A program made the position numbers and the translations under genes. Under the pieces are notes generated by a model. It had not been told where the DNA came from. It searched no databases and saw only the letters and a list, made by a program, of their open reading frames with translations. 64,000 bases of DNA. It comes from Aquabacterium parvum (GTDB taxonomy: Bacteria > Pseudomonadota > Gammaproteobacteria > Burkholderiales > Burkholderiaceae_C). Positions 29,201 through 38,157 of this stretch are shown here, piece by piece. Within the stretch, counting starts at the first letter, position 1. Each line of letters opens with the position of its first letter. The stretch covers positions 1 through 64,000 of the forward strand of contig NZ_LFRI01000341.1 in NCBI RefSeq assembly GCF_001447195.1, given 5' to 3'.

Positions 29201-30296
29201 CCCGGCCGCAACGGCCTGCGCGCTGGTTGGCCGCCGCCTGGCTGATGGGCTCGACCTGCAGTTGCTCGACCTTGTTGCGGAACGAGTAGCGCTTGACGCG
29301 CGCGCTGCCGCTGTCGATCACGTAGCGGATGCCAGGCACCGTCAGCGAGGTTTCGGCCACGTTGGTGGCCAGCACGATGCGGCGGCCATTGCCTGTCTGG
29401 AACACGCGGTCCTGTTCCTGCTGCGACAGGCGCGCGAACAGGGGCAGCACCTCCGCCACGATGCGGCCATTCGCCAGGTGCTTGCGCAGGTGGTCGGCCG
29501 CTTCGCGGATCTCGCGCTCACCGGGCAGGAAGACGAGGATGTCGCCCGAGCCCTCGCGCCACAGCTCGTCCACCCCGTCAGCGATGGCTTCGTTCAGACC
29601 GTACTCGCGGCTTTCTTCAAACGGCCGAAAGCGCTGCTCGACCGGGTACAGCCGGCCCGAGACCAGGATGATCGGCGCTGGCCCCTTGGCGGACTCGAAA
29701 TGCTTGGCGAACCGGTCTGCATCGATGGTCGCCGAAGTGACGATGATCTTCAGATCAGGCCGGCGCGGCAGCAACTGCCGCAGGTAGCCCAGCAGGAAGT
29801 CGATGTTCAAGCTGCGCTCGTGGGCCTCGTCGATGATGATCGTGTCGTAGGCCTTGAGGTCCGGGTCGCCCTGCGTTTCGGCCAGCAAGATGCCATCGGT
29901 CATCAGCTTGACCGATGCCCCGGGCTGCAGCCGATCCTGGAAGCGGATCTTGTAGCCCACCACATCGCCCAGCGGCGTGTTCAGCTCTTCGGCGATGCGC
30001 TTGGCCACGCTCGAAGCCGCGATGCGGCGCGGCTGGGTGTGGCCAATCAGCTTGGGCCGCTTGCCGTGTTCGCGCGGCTGCCCCCACCCGCCCCGGCCCA
30101 GGGCCATGGCGATCTTGGGCAACTGCGTGGTCTTGCCCGAACCGGTTTCGCCACAGACGATGACCACCTGGTGCTCACGCAGGGCGGCTTCGATCTCGTG
30201 GCGCTTGCCGCTGACGGGCAAGGATTCAGGAAAGTTCAGGGTGGCTTGGCTCACGGTGGCAGCACGCTTGGGGGGCAGACAGGCAAAGTCCGCCAT
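26265..30296 (-). CDS. hrpA: ATP-dependent RNA helicase HrpA
   Basis: 1343 residues from 30296; an ATG at 30350 would add 18. DEAH-box helicase: Walker A GETGSGKTT (49-57), DEAH in IIIDEAHERS, SAT in VTSATID, and QRAGRCGR. The helicase-associated, OB and long HrpA-specific C-terminal domains follow. A low-complexity Gly/Ala/Ser/Pro stretch of about 75 residues (encoded near 27110-27370) interrupts the C-terminal half and looks like a disordered insertion. HrpA acts on mRNA structure and collided ribosomes in E. coli. Convergent to the PHA depolymerase and divergent from the amidase. Confidence 0.93.
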   Translation of the reverse strand: MADFACLPPKRAATVSQATLNFPESLPVSGKRHEIEAALREHQVVIVCGETGSGKTTQLPKIAMALGRGGWGQPREHGKRPKLIGHTQPRRIAASSVAKRIAEELNTPLGDVVGYKIRFQDRLQPGASVKLMTDGILLAETQGDPDLKAYDTIIIDEAHERSLNIDFLLGYLRQLLPRRPDLKIIVTSATIDADRFAKHFESAKGPAPIILVSGRLYPVEQRFRPFEESREYGLNEAIADGVDELWREGSGDILVFLPGEREIREAADHLRKHLANGRIVAEVLPLFARLSQQEQDRVFQTGNGRRIVLATNVAETSLTVPGIRYVIDSGSARVKRYSFRNKVEQLQVEPISQAAANQRAGRCGRVANGICIRLYDEKDFNARPRFTDPEILRSSLAGVILRMKSLHLGHVEDFPFIEPPLRKAIADGYQLLNELGAVDDDNEITPLGQTLAKLPLDPRVGRMILEAKDRQALAEVLVIAASLSVQDVRDRPIDQQQQADTKHKQFDDEKSEFMGTLKLWKWLDESRGGHGHHAPGEPEKHKLSHRKHEALLRENFINPRRVREWKDVHTQLHTVVAEHNWRLNGSPATYEQVHLSLLSGLLGNVGCKSDDEEWYLGARGIKFWKHPGANLSKKPGRWILAAELVETTKLYGRGVANIDVPWLVSMGGHLLKKQLLEPHWEKKAAEVVALERATLYGLVVYNNKRVNFGLVNEREAREIFIREALVNDEWETRLPFLAHNRKLINQVEQLEHKSRRQDVLVDDELIYAFYDAQVPPDVMSGASFEKWYRHASRENPKLLHLSREELMRHEAAGITSAAFPKYVRMGGVDCAATYLHEPGDARDGVTVTVPIYALNQVQEERGEWLVPGMLKDKVLALVKSLHQKPRARLVPLPEFAEAFVQSAAFGQGGLMDALLKAVRDKTQLDVKRADFKLDMLSPHLFMNHRVVDEHGRQLGMGRNLPALKAELGSLARGAFQALAALKAQEVVSGAEGVLAEQGGRLSPDEGASAPGAARRDAGKGNALPGRQASGDATGAQSTPGRSQGAPGGPSAGNSGAARSQASTPLTDWTFGELPELMEIQRGGHTLIGFPALVDKATHVEIDIFDEPDVAAAKHRVGLRRLVALQIREPLKYLEKNIPDLQKMAMAYMSLGSADELRDQIIDVALDRAYLNEPLPSDAASFKARVEEGRTRLNLIAQEVARLAGTVLTEYAAATRKLKDAKPPKDVADDVAAQLQRLMPKRFVSATPYAQLQHFPRYLKGITLRLDKLKGDPARDAQRMTELRPLDQRLVRRLAELKGTHDARTDEFRWLLEELRISLFAQELRTPQPVSVKRLEKVWAQIGS

Positions 30297-30392
30297 TATC
30301 GGCTTGACAGGTCGGCTGGGGAAAGCACGGGGTGCCGACATGACAGGCACGCGGCACGCTCATGCCTTTCCCGCAGACCCGAGACACCCCTC

Positions 30393-31877
30393 ATGAAGTT
30401 CGAAGAGTACGTGCAGCACGACGCCCTGGGCCTGGCCGAACTGGTCCGCCGTGGCGAGGTCCAACCCTCCGAGCTGGTGGCAGCGGCGCTCTCGCGGGTC
30501 GATGCGGTCCAGCCGAAACTGAACGCGCTGGTGCGCCGCATGGACGAAGAGCACCGCCGCCAGCTGCAGCAGCCCGTGGACCCGGCCCGCCCCTTTGCCG
30601 GCGTGCCCTTCCTGCTCAAAGACCTGTTCCAGGAGGTGGCCGGCTGGCCCATGGGCAGCGGCAGTCGCTCGATGCAGAACGTCAAGGCCGAGGTCGACTC
30701 CGACGTGGCGCGCCGCTGGCGCGAAGCCGGTTTGATTTTCATTGGCCAGACCAACACCCCCGAATTCGGCGCGCGCAACGTCACCGAGCCGCTCGCCGGC
30801 GGCCCCACCCGCAACCCTTGGGACCTTTCACGCACGCCGGGGGGATCATCGGGCGGCTCGGCCTCGGCTGTCGCGGCAGGCGTGGTGCCCATGGCTGGTG
30901 CCAACGACGGCGGTGGCTCCATCCGCATCCCGGCTGCTTGCTGCGGCCTGTTCGGACTGAAAGTGGGCCGAGGCCGCATCCCGATGGGCCCGCTGTTCGG
31001 CGAAGGCATGAACGGCGCAGCGGTGCAGGGTGTGGTCTCGCGCAGCGTGCGTGACACGGCCGCATCGCTGGACGTGCTGCAAGGCCCCGAGCCCCATGCC
31101 CCCTACTTCATGGCCGCGCCGCCGCGCCCCTACCTGGAAGCCGCCAGCGAGCCCCTGCGCCCGCTGCGCATCGGTTTCTCTTCGGCCTCTCCGCTGGGCA
31201 CCGAGGTACACCCCGAGGCGCGCAAGGCGGTGGAACAGGCTGCTCGCCTGCTCGAATCGCTGGGCCACCACGTTGAAGAAGCCGCACCCGCCATCGACGG
31301 GGTGCAACTGTCACAAGACTTCCTGCTGAGCTGGTTCGCCTGCCAAGCCGCCATCGTCGACGACATCATCGAACGCCATGGGGCCAGCCCCAGCGACTTC
31401 GAGCCCGACACCCGCGCCATGGCCTCCGTGGGCCGCAGCGTGGGCGGGCCCGAGCTGGTGCGCAGCCAGGGCAGATGGAACGATCACGTGCACGCCCTGG
31501 CGCGCTTTCATCAGCGCTTCGATTTCTGGCTGAGCCCGACACTCAGTGCCCCGCCCATCCGCATCGGAGAAATGGCCACGCCGCGCAGCTTGCAGCTCAT
31601 CAACGAGTTGGTATCGGGCCTGAAGCTGTCTGGCCTCTTGCGCCACACCCCGCAGTTCAAGCAGGTCACCATCCAGAACCTGGCCTGGACGCCTTACACG
31701 CAGCTGGCCAACATCACGGGTCGCCCAGCCATGTCGGTGCCACTGCACTGGACACCGGAGGGCCTGCCACTGGGTGTTCAGTTCACCGGGGCGCTCGACT
31801 CGGAATTCAAGCTGCTGCAACTCGCATTCCAACTGGAAGCGGCCGAGCCCTGGTTCCAGCGCAGGCCGGCGCTTTGA
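30393..31877 (+). CDS. Amidase signature family amidase
   Basis: 494 residues. The amidase signature domain shows the Ser-cisSer-Lys elements: PFLLKDL (Lys), TPGGSSGGSASAVAAG (cis-Ser and nucleophile Ser region) and NDGGGSIRIPAACCGLFGLKVGRGR. The ending PAMSVPLHWTPEGLPLGVQF is typical. It hydrolyses amide bonds of small molecules; substrate unknown. It has no GatB or GatC partner here, so it is not the tRNA amidotransferase subunit. Confidence 0.9.
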   Translation: MKFEEYVQHDALGLAELVRRGEVQPSELVAAALSRVDAVQPKLNALVRRMDEEHRRQLQQPVDPARPFAGVPFLLKDLFQEVAGWPMGSGSRSMQNVKAEVDSDVARRWREAGLIFIGQTNTPEFGARNVTEPLAGGPTRNPWDLSRTPGGSSGGSASAVAAGVVPMAGANDGGGSIRIPAACCGLFGLKVGRGRIPMGPLFGEGMNGAAVQGVVSRSVRDTAASLDVLQGPEPHAPYFMAAPPRPYLEAASEPLRPLRIGFSSASPLGTEVHPEARKAVEQAARLLESLGHHVEEAAPAIDGVQLSQDFLLSWFACQAAIVDDIIERHGASPSDFEPDTRAMASVGRSVGGPELVRSQGRWNDHVHALARFHQRFDFWLSPTLSAPPIRIGEMATPRSLQLINELVSGLKLSGLLRHTPQFKQVTIQNLAWTPYTQLANITGRPAMSVPLHWTPEGLPLGVQFTGALDSEFKLLQLAFQLEAAEPWFQRRPAL

Positions 31878-31912
31878 TCATCGAGCCCAATCCGATGAAC
31901 GGTGCGGGCTCG

Positions 31913-32576
31913 TCAAAAACTGCGCGAGCAGGGCTCAGGCACCACATTGACAGCGGCGTCATGGCACTTGGCCTCAAGGTGCCGCTGGTGCAAAGCCTGC
32001 ACCGCCACCAAAGCCAGCATAGCGCCCACGCACTCCAGGATTTCTTCGTACAGAACGTCTTCGCCCAGCCAGTGGTCCATCACTTGCGACACGGCCAAGG
32101 CCAGGAAAGAGCCCATCAACAAGCGGCCGACGGGGTTGCGCCAGCCCTGACGCAAGCACATGAACCGAAACAGGTGCCAGCCAGCGACCAACCCCGCCAC
32201 CACGCTGCCTCCCACCGCGATGGCCTCGGCCAGGCGGCGCGACCAGTGCACCGATGGGTCCAGGTAATGCGACAGCTGCATCAAGGCCTTGCCACTGGGA
32301 ACGACCTCCGGCGGGATGCCTTGCTCGCGCACCGCCAGGTTCGCGCAAACCACGGCCAAGGCCAAAGCCACGCCAGGCGCCGGACGCTGCAGGATCAACA
32401 GGCAGGCGCCCGCAACAAGCCAGACGAACACCGACGTGGTCTCGACCGGCCCATTTTCGGTGGCAAACCAATTGCCCAGATCAGGCCAGATCAGGCCAGA
32501 TCAAGCCCGCTGCCGTGGCCGCGACGCCCAGCAGGGCAACCAGCCAAGTCAGCACAACATGGGTTTTATCGGACAC
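31913..32576 (-). pseudogene. Small membrane protein gene broken by a 10-bp tandem repeat (frameshift)
   Basis: An N-terminal part starts at a GTG at 32576 (MSDKTHVVLTWLVALLGVAATAAG) with AGAGG upstream, then hits a stop inside a triplicated 10-bp repeat at 32476-32505. The rest (GNWFATENGPVETTSVFVWLVAG, several membrane helices) is open in another frame down to 31913. Removing exactly one 10-base unit joins the two parts into a continuous 217-residue protein. As it stands the only intact frame starts at a GTG at 32431 and lacks the first helix. The product is an unrecognised integral membrane protein. Real inactivation, reversible slippage or a sequencing error are all possible. Confidence 0.75.
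32476..32505. repeat. Three tandem copies of a 10-bp repeat
   Basis: CCAGATCAGG, CCAGATCAGG and CCAGATCAAG in direct succession. Ten is not a multiple of three, so gain or loss of one unit shifts the reading frame of the membrane protein gene that spans it. Confidence 0.95.
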
Positions 32577-32727
32577 AGCAACACCTCTGGGCAGCAATGC
32601 GGGAAACCCGTTATTTTGACACTTCCATGACAATCACGCCCTGCCCATCGGGCCATTCCCCGAAACCGCTAACATTGGACCTGTCACGCTCAAGCGCCCC
32701 GCGAGCGTTCGCCTGCTCCCGCCCGCC

Positions 32728-34113
32728 ATGGACCTTGTCTTTCCCCACCTGTTTGTGCCCTGGTTTCGCTCGGTGGCGCCGCACATCCACGCCCACCGGG
32801 GCAAGACCTTCGTGGTCGGCCTCTCCGGTGAGCTGATCGCCGCCGGCAAGCTGGCCAGCTTCGTGCAAGACCTGGCGCTCATGCACGCCATGGGCATCAA
32901 GGTCGTGTTGGCACACGGTTTTCGCCCGCAGCTTGAAGAGCAGTTGCGCGCCAAGGGCCAGGAGTCCCGCTTCAGTCACGGCATGCGCATCACCGACGAA
33001 GTGGCCCTGGACTGCGCCCAGGAAGCCGCCGGGCAGTTGCGCTATGAAATCGAGGCCGCCTTCTCGCTGGGTCTGCCCAACACCCCGATGGCGGGTGCGG
33101 CCATCAGCCTGATTTCAGGCAACTTCATCACCGCCCGCCCCGTCGGCATCGTCGACGGCGTGGACTTCAAGCACACCGGCCTGGTGCGCAAGATCGACGC
33201 CATGGCCATTCGCCGTGCCATCGACACGGGCTCGCTGGTCATGCTCTCGCCCTTTGGCTTTTCGCACACCGGCGAGGCCTTCAACCTGAGCATGGAAGAC
33301 GTGGCCACCTGTGCGGCCATCGCCCTGCAGGCAGACAAGCTCATCTTCGTGACCGAAGTGCGCGGCATCCTGCAGGCCATCGTGCAAGATCCGGTGCAGG
33401 CTGATGCACTCGAGGCGCGACACCACAACGACCCTGACGCCGAGATCGATCAGGAGCTGGCGCTGGCGGAAGCCAAACGCCTGCTGGCGGCGCTGCCCAA
33501 CCCAACCGAGCCCACCGACACGGCCTTCTACCTGCAGCACGCGGTCAAGGCCAGCGAAGGCGGGGTCGAGCGCGTGCACATCATCCCCTTCAAGGTCGAT
33601 GGCGCGCTGCTGATGGAGGTGTTCACGCACGATGGCGTGGGCACCATGATCGTCGACGAAAAGCTGGAAAGCCTGCGCGAGGCCACGCCCGATGACGTCG
33701 GCGGCATCCTGCAACTGATCGAGCCGTTCGAGCAGGACGGCACGCTCGTCAAGCGCAGCCGCACCGAGATCGAGCGCGACGTGGCGCAGTACACCGTGAT
33801 CGAGCACGACGGCGTCATCTTCGGTTGCGCGGCGCTCTACCCCTACCCCGAAGCCGGCACCGCCGAGATGGCCGCACTGACCATCTCACCCAGCGTTCAA
33901 GGCCAGGGTGACGGCGAACGCATCCTCAAACGCATCGAGCAACGCGCACGGGCCATGGGCCTGCAGACGCTGTTCGTGCTCACCACACGCACCATGCACT
34001 GGTTCAACAAGCGCGGCTTCGCGCCGGTTGACCCGGACTGGCTGCCCGAGGCGCGCAAGCGGTCCTACAAATGGGACCGCCGCTCACAGGTGCTCGTCAA
34101 GCACCTGAAATAA
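32728..34113 (+). CDS. argA: Amino-acid N-acetyltransferase (N-acetylglutamate synthase)
   Basis: 461 residues, two domains. Residues about 10-300 form an amino acid kinase fold (FVVGLSGELIAAGKL, VVLAHGFRPQLEEQL, GLVRKIDAMAIRRAID). Residues about 310-461 are a GNAT acetyltransferase (ATPDDVGGILQLIEPFE, AEMAALTISPSVQGQGDGERILKRIE). This is the classical ArgA that makes N-acetylglutamate for arginine biosynthesis. The yggX gene follows. Confidence 0.95.
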   Translation: MDLVFPHLFVPWFRSVAPHIHAHRGKTFVVGLSGELIAAGKLASFVQDLALMHAMGIKVVLAHGFRPQLEEQLRAKGQESRFSHGMRITDEVALDCAQEAAGQLRYEIEAAFSLGLPNTPMAGAAISLISGNFITARPVGIVDGVDFKHTGLVRKIDAMAIRRAIDTGSLVMLSPFGFSHTGEAFNLSMEDVATCAAIALQADKLIFVTEVRGILQAIVQDPVQADALEARHHNDPDAEIDQELALAEAKRLLAALPNPTEPTDTAFYLQHAVKASEGGVERVHIIPFKVDGALLMEVFTHDGVGTMIVDEKLESLREATPDDVGGILQLIEPFEQDGTLVKRSRTEIERDVAQYTVIEHDGVIFGCAALYPYPEAGTAEMAALTISPSVQGQGDGERILKRIEQRARAMGLQTLFVLTTRTMHWFNKRGFAPVDPDWLPEARKRSYKWDRRSQVLVKHLK

Positions 34114-34167
34114 ACGCCGCCCCTTCACCCGATTCATCAGACCAGACCAGAAAGCAAAGGCCCCCAC

Positions 34168-34440
34168 ATGGCACGCACCATCCAATGTTCGTACCTCAAG
34201 AAGGAAGGCGAAGGCATGGACTTCGCTCCCTACCCTGGCGAGCTGGGCAAGCGCATCTACAACGAAGTCAGCAAGGAAGCCTGGCAGCTGTGGATGAAGC
34301 ACCAGACCATGCTGGTCAACGAAAACCGCCTGAACCTGGCCGATGCCCGCGCCCGCCAGTACCTGGCCCGCCAGATGGAGCAGTTTTTCTTTGGGGCCGG
34401 TGCCGAGCAGGTGCAAGGCTACGTTCCCCCCTCGGCTTGA
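34168..34440 (+). CDS. yggX: Probable Fe(2+)-trafficking / oxidative damage protection protein YggX
   Basis: 90 residues, the family length. Recognisable throughout: the conserved Cys near the start ([14 protein letters not shown]), [32 protein letters not shown] and the C-terminal helix. YggX protects iron-sulfur proteins and is usually near mutY; here it follows argA by 54 bases. Confidence 0.95.
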   Translation: MARTIQCSYLKKEGEGMDFAPYPGELGKRIYNEVSKEAWQLWMKHQTMLVNENRLNLADARARQYLARQMEQFFFGAGAEQVQGYVPPSA

Positions 34441-34511
34441 GGGGATGCAGCCCGGCGGGAACAAAAGCCGCATGGCGTCGGCCGTTGACCCCACCGGTTC
34501 GGTGTAACCTT

Positions 34512-34637
34512 ATGCAAAATAGCTTGGGAGCCCCGTTGTTGATGACAGACGCAAACGCCAGCGCCCCTGGGGCCTGCGCCCTCGAGCCAAGCCCCGAACA
34601 AATCGGAGCTCCGTTGGCACTTGCCATCTGGCCCTGA
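34512..34637 (+). other. Possible 41-codon ORF in the yggX-deacetylase gap
   Basis: The 209-base gap contains an ATG at 34512 opening 41 sense codons to a TGA, ending 12 bases before the deacetylase start. The peptide (MQNSLGAPLLMTDANASAPG and onward) has two similar GAPL segments but no recognisable family and no good Shine-Dalgarno. It may simply be leader sequence. Confidence 0.2.
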
Positions 34638-34649
34638 CGCCGGGAGAAG

Positions 34650-35600
34650 GTGGCCGCAAACGTGTTTTCTCCGAGCAAACTGGCGGGCGGCCCCCAGGCG
34701 GCGCTGCCCATCCTCATGTACCACCGGGTGCTCGATCGCCCGGACCCGCTGCAAGGTGAGATTCACCTGGCACGGGTGATGGACACCCAGTTCCGCACGC
34801 TGCGCCAGTTTTTCAAAGTGCTGCCCCTGGACGAGGCCGCAGAGATGTTGGCCGCAGGGAAGCTGCCTGCTCGCGCGGTCTGCATCACCTTCGACGACGG
34901 CTACCGCGACAACCATGACCTGGCCCTGCCCCTGCTGCAGCGCCATGGGCTCACAGCCACGTTCTACGTCGCCAGCAGCTACCTCAATGGCGGGATGATC
35001 TTCCATGACGTGCTGATCGAGACCATCCGGCACGCCCCCACCGGCATCCTGGACCTGGGCATCGACGGGCTTGAGCGCCTGCCCATCAGCGACATGGCTT
35101 CGCGCGTGGCCGCCGTCCAGCACCTCATGGGCGCCATGAAGTACCTGCCGCCCTTGCAACGCCAGCAACTGTCCGAACGGCTGCTTGACACGCTCGGCGC
35201 GAACGCACCGCGCTCGCTCATGATGACCGACGATCAAGTGCGCGCGATGTCACGCAGCGGCATGGGCATTGGCGGGCACACGGCGCACCACGTCATCCTC
35301 TCAAAGCTGAGCCCGGAGGCGGCGCGAGAGGAAATCGTTGCCAACCGCCAAACCCTGTCGAGCCTGGTCAACAAGCCATTGGTCTCGTTCGCCTACCCCA
35401 ACGGCAAGCCTGGCATCGACTACGACGCCAGCCATGTCGAGTTGGTGCGCGAACTGGGCTACCGCAACGCAGTATCGACCCACTCTGCCGTGGGCACCCG
35501 CCAGGCCAACATCCTGGAGCTGCCCCGCTTCGTGCTCAACGAGACCACGCCAATTGGCGTGATCCTGCGCATGCTTCGGATGACGGCCTACTCGGTTTGA
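34650..35600 (+). CDS. Polysaccharide deacetylase family protein
   Basis: 316 residues from a GTG at 34650 next to GGGAGAAG; a GTG at 34662 has better spacing and is an equal candidate. NodB homology domain: opening LPILMYHRVL, metal-site motif AVCITFDDGYRDNHDLALPLL, GIGGHTAHHVILSKLSPEAAREEI with the His pair, and PLVSFAYPNGKPG. These enzymes remove acetyl groups from cell-envelope glycans or act in exopolysaccharide export. No signal peptide is evident and no glycan cluster is adjacent. Confidence 0.87.
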   Translation: MAANVFSPSKLAGGPQAALPILMYHRVLDRPDPLQGEIHLARVMDTQFRTLRQFFKVLPLDEAAEMLAAGKLPARAVCITFDDGYRDNHDLALPLLQRHGLTATFYVASSYLNGGMIFHDVLIETIRHAPTGILDLGIDGLERLPISDMASRVAAVQHLMGAMKYLPPLQRQQLSERLLDTLGANAPRSLMMTDDQVRAMSRSGMGIGGHTAHHVILSKLSPEAAREEIVANRQTLSSLVNKPLVSFAYPNGKPGIDYDASHVELVRELGYRNAVSTHSAVGTRQANILELPRFVLNETTPIGVILRMLRMTAYSV

Positions 35601-35639
35601 TGCCCCTGCGAGGCCCGAGAGGCCGCCCTGCGACAAACC

Positions 35640-36698
35640 TCAAGCCGGCATGAGGAAGTCGCGGCTGATGCCGTAGCCCAAATCGCCCACGCGGTCGAGG
35701 AACTGCGTGAGGTAGGCGTGCAGGCCGGTGGCCACGATCTCGTCGATGCGGCTGAACTGCAGGTCGGCGCGCAGGCGACCCGCGCGGCGCAGGGTCTCGT
35801 GGCTGTGGTCGTTGGCCACGGCGCGCAGGTTGCTCACCACCTCGTCCATGCAATAGACGAGCGAGCGCGGCATCTCGGCGCGCAGGATCAGCAACTCGGC
35901 CACCTTCTCGGGGCGGATGACGTTGCGGTAGACCTTGCGGTAGACCTCGAAGGCCGAGACCGAACGCAGCACGGCCGACCAGTGGTAGAAGTCGACCTCC
36001 TTGCCCTCGTTGCCAGCGCCAGATCCGAAGAACTCGGTGTTGCGCGCGTGGAATTTCACGTCGAGCAGGCGGGCCGTGTTGTCGGCGCGTTCCAGGAAGG
36101 TGCCGATGCGCTGGAAGTGGAAGGACTCGTCCTGCAGCATGGTGCCCAGCGTCACGCCGCGCGAGAGGTGCGAGCGGAACTTCACCCACTCGAACAGCTC
36201 GGCCGGGTCCTTGGCCAGGGCCCCGGCCTTGATGAGGCGATTGAACTCGAGCCAAGTCTGGTTCATGGTCTCCCAGACCTCGGTGGTCAGGGCCCCACGC
36301 ACCGCGCGGGCATTTTCACGGGCAGCACGCAAGCAATTGAGGATGCTCGACGGGTTGCCAGCGTCGGTGACCATGAAGGTCATGACATCAAGCGCATTGA
36401 CCTCGTCGTGCTTGTTCCGGTACTCCTGCATCAGCTCGCTGATGCTGAGCAGACCCTGCCAGCCTTGCAGGGCCGACTCGCTCGACTGCGGCAACAGGGA
36501 GGTCTGGTAGTTGACGTCGAGCAGGCGCGCGGTGTTTTCGGCTCGCTCCATGTAACGGGCCATCCAGAAGAGGTGGTCGGCGGTGCGCGACAGCATGGGC
36601 TTGGTCTCCAGGTGCGAGGCGCTTGCTGCTCGCAAGGCCCCGGTTTCGGTCTCGATCAGTTGCGTGGGCAGGTGGTCTTCGATGCGTTCGTTGAGCAT
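35640..36698 (-). CDS. Alpha-E domain protein (DUF403)
   Basis: 352 residues. The start at 36698 is fixed by a strong AAGGAGG eight to nine bases upstream. That adds 34 residues before the usual family start (MLSRTADHLFWMARYMERAENTARLLDVN). All-alpha protein with two copies of the motif RYMERAENTARLLD / FLERADNTARLLDVKFH. In the Alpha-E family these helical proteins accompany circularly permuted ATP-grasp ligases and transglutaminases. It lies 13 bases after the ATP-grasp gene. Confidence 0.9.
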   Translation of the reverse strand: MLNERIEDHLPTQLIETETGALRAASASHLETKPMLSRTADHLFWMARYMERAENTARLLDVNYQTSLLPQSSESALQGWQGLLSISELMQEYRNKHDEVNALDVMTFMVTDAGNPSSILNCLRAARENARAVRGALTTEVWETMNQTWLEFNRLIKAGALAKDPAELFEWVKFRSHLSRGVTLGTMLQDESFHFQRIGTFLERADNTARLLDVKFHARNTEFFGSGAGNEGKEVDFYHWSAVLRSVSAFEVYRKVYRNVIRPEKVAELLILRAEMPRSLVYCMDEVVSNLRAVANDHSHETLRRAGRLRADLQFSRIDEIVATGLHAYLTQFLDRVGDLGYGISRDFLMPA

Positions 36699-36711
36699 GG
36701 CCAGGCCTCCT

Positions 36712-38157
36712 TCAGCTTTCCAGAACCCAGGTGTCCTTGGTGCCACCGCCTTGCGAGCTGTTGACCACCAGCGAGCCTTCTTTGAGGGCCACGCGTGTCA
36801 GGCCACCGGGCACCATCTGCACGGTCTTGCCGGAGAGCACGAAGGGGCGCAGGTCGATGTGACGTGGCGCGATGCCGCTTTCCACGAACGTCGGGCAGGT
36901 CGACAGCGACAGCGTGGGCTGAGCAATGTAGTTGCTCGGGTTGGCCAGCAAAGCCTTGCGGAAGTCCTCGATCTGGGCCTTGGTGGAAGCCGGCCCGACC
37001 AGCATGCCGTAGCCGCCGGCGCCGTGCACCTCCTTGACGACCAGCTCAGCCAGGTGGTCGAGCGTGTACTGCAGGTCGGCCTTGTCGCGGCAGATGTAGG
37101 TGGGCACGTTCTGCAAGATGGGCTTTTCACCGAGGTAGAACTCGATCATCTTGGGCACGTAGGGGTAGATCGACTTGTCGTCGGCAATGCCGGTGCCGAA
37201 GGCGTTGGCCAGGGTCACGTTGCCGGCGCGGTAGGCGCGCAAGAGCCCCGCGACGCCCAAGGTCGAATCCTTGCGGAAGACCTCCGGGTCCATGAAGTCG
37301 TCGTCCACACGCCGGTAGATGACGTCCACGCGCTGCGGGCCGCGCGTGGTGCGCATGTAGACGAAGTCGTCCTTGACGAAGAGATCCTTGCCCTCGACCA
37401 GCTCGATCCCCATTTGCTGAGCCAGGAAGGCATGCTCGAAATAGGCCGAGTTGTACATGCCGGGGGTGAGCACCACCGCCGTGGGCTCGTTGACCGAGGC
37501 GGGCGCCAGCGCTCGCAGCGTGTCGAGCAGCAGGTCGGGGTAATGCGCCACGGGCGCGATGCGGTGCTCGGCGAACAGCTCGGGGAAGAGCCGCATCATC
37601 ATTTTGCGGTTCTCGAGCATGTAGCTCACGCCGGAAGGTACCCGCAGGTTGTCTTCCAGCACGTAGTAGGTGCCGCTGCCATCGGGGTTGCAGGCTCGCA
37701 CGATGTCGATGCCCGAGATGATGGAGTAGATGCCGCCGGGCACGTTCACGCCCATCATTTCCTTGCGGAACTGGGCGTTGTTGAGCACCGGCTCCGAGGG
37801 GATGACGCCAGCCTTGAGGATTTCCTGGTCGTGGTAGATGTCGTCCAGGAATCGGTTGAGCGCGGTGACGCGTTGCTTGAGGCCCTTTTCCATCTCCTTC
37901 CACTCGTGGCTGGGGATGATGCGAGGGATCAGGTCGAAGGGAATGAGGCGTTCGGTGCCCGAACCATCCTCGTCCTTGTCACCGTAAACCGCGAAGGTGA
38001 TGCCCACGCGGCGGAAGATCATCTCGGCTTCGTCGCGCCGGGAGGACATCAGCTCCTGCGGCTGACGGCCAAGCCAGCGTTCGTAGGTCTGGTAATGGTC
38101 GCGCACCTGCTTGTCGGCGCCGGCGCTGCTGGCGTGCATCTCGTCGAAGAATCGCAT
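36712..38157 (-). CDS. Circularly permuted ATP-grasp type 2 protein (DUF404/DUF407)
   Basis: 481 residues. N-terminal CPR signature (YERWLGRQPQELMSSRRDEAEMIFRRVGITF), then IIPSHEWKEMEKGLKQR, PGGIYSIISGIDIVR, YYVLEDNLRVPSGVSYMLENRKM, VLTPGMYNSAYFEHAFLAQ, and the distal ATP-binding part (VKEVHGAGGYGMLVGP, GGTKDTWVLES). Circularly permuted ATP-grasp enzymes are predicted to form peptide-like amide bonds; no product is known. First gene of a two-gene unit with the alpha-E protein. Confidence 0.92.
   Translation of the reverse strand: MRFFDEMHASSAGADKQVRDHYQTYERWLGRQPQELMSSRRDEAEMIFRRVGITFAVYGDKDEDGSGTERLIPFDLIPRIIPSHEWKEMEKGLKQRVTALNRFLDDIYHDQEILKAGVIPSEPVLNNAQFRKEMMGVNVPGGIYSIISGIDIVRACNPDGSGTYYVLEDNLRVPSGVSYMLENRKMMMRLFPELFAEHRIAPVAHYPDLLLDTLRALAPASVNEPTAVVLTPGMYNSAYFEHAFLAQQMGIELVEGKDLFVKDDFVYMRTTRGPQRVDVIYRRVDDDFMDPEVFRKDSTLGVAGLLRAYRAGNVTLANAFGTGIADDKSIYPYVPKMIEFYLGEKPILQNVPTYICRDKADLQYTLDHLAELVVKEVHGAGGYGMLVGPASTKAQIEDFRKALLANPSNYIAQPTLSLSTCPTFVESGIAPRHIDLRPFVLSGKTVQMVPGGLTRVALKEGSLVVNSSQGGGTKDTWVLES

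Noticed and set aside
31883-31911. Terminator after the amidase
   Set aside because: GAGCCC and GGGCTC can pair across a long loop but there is no T-run; too weak to call.
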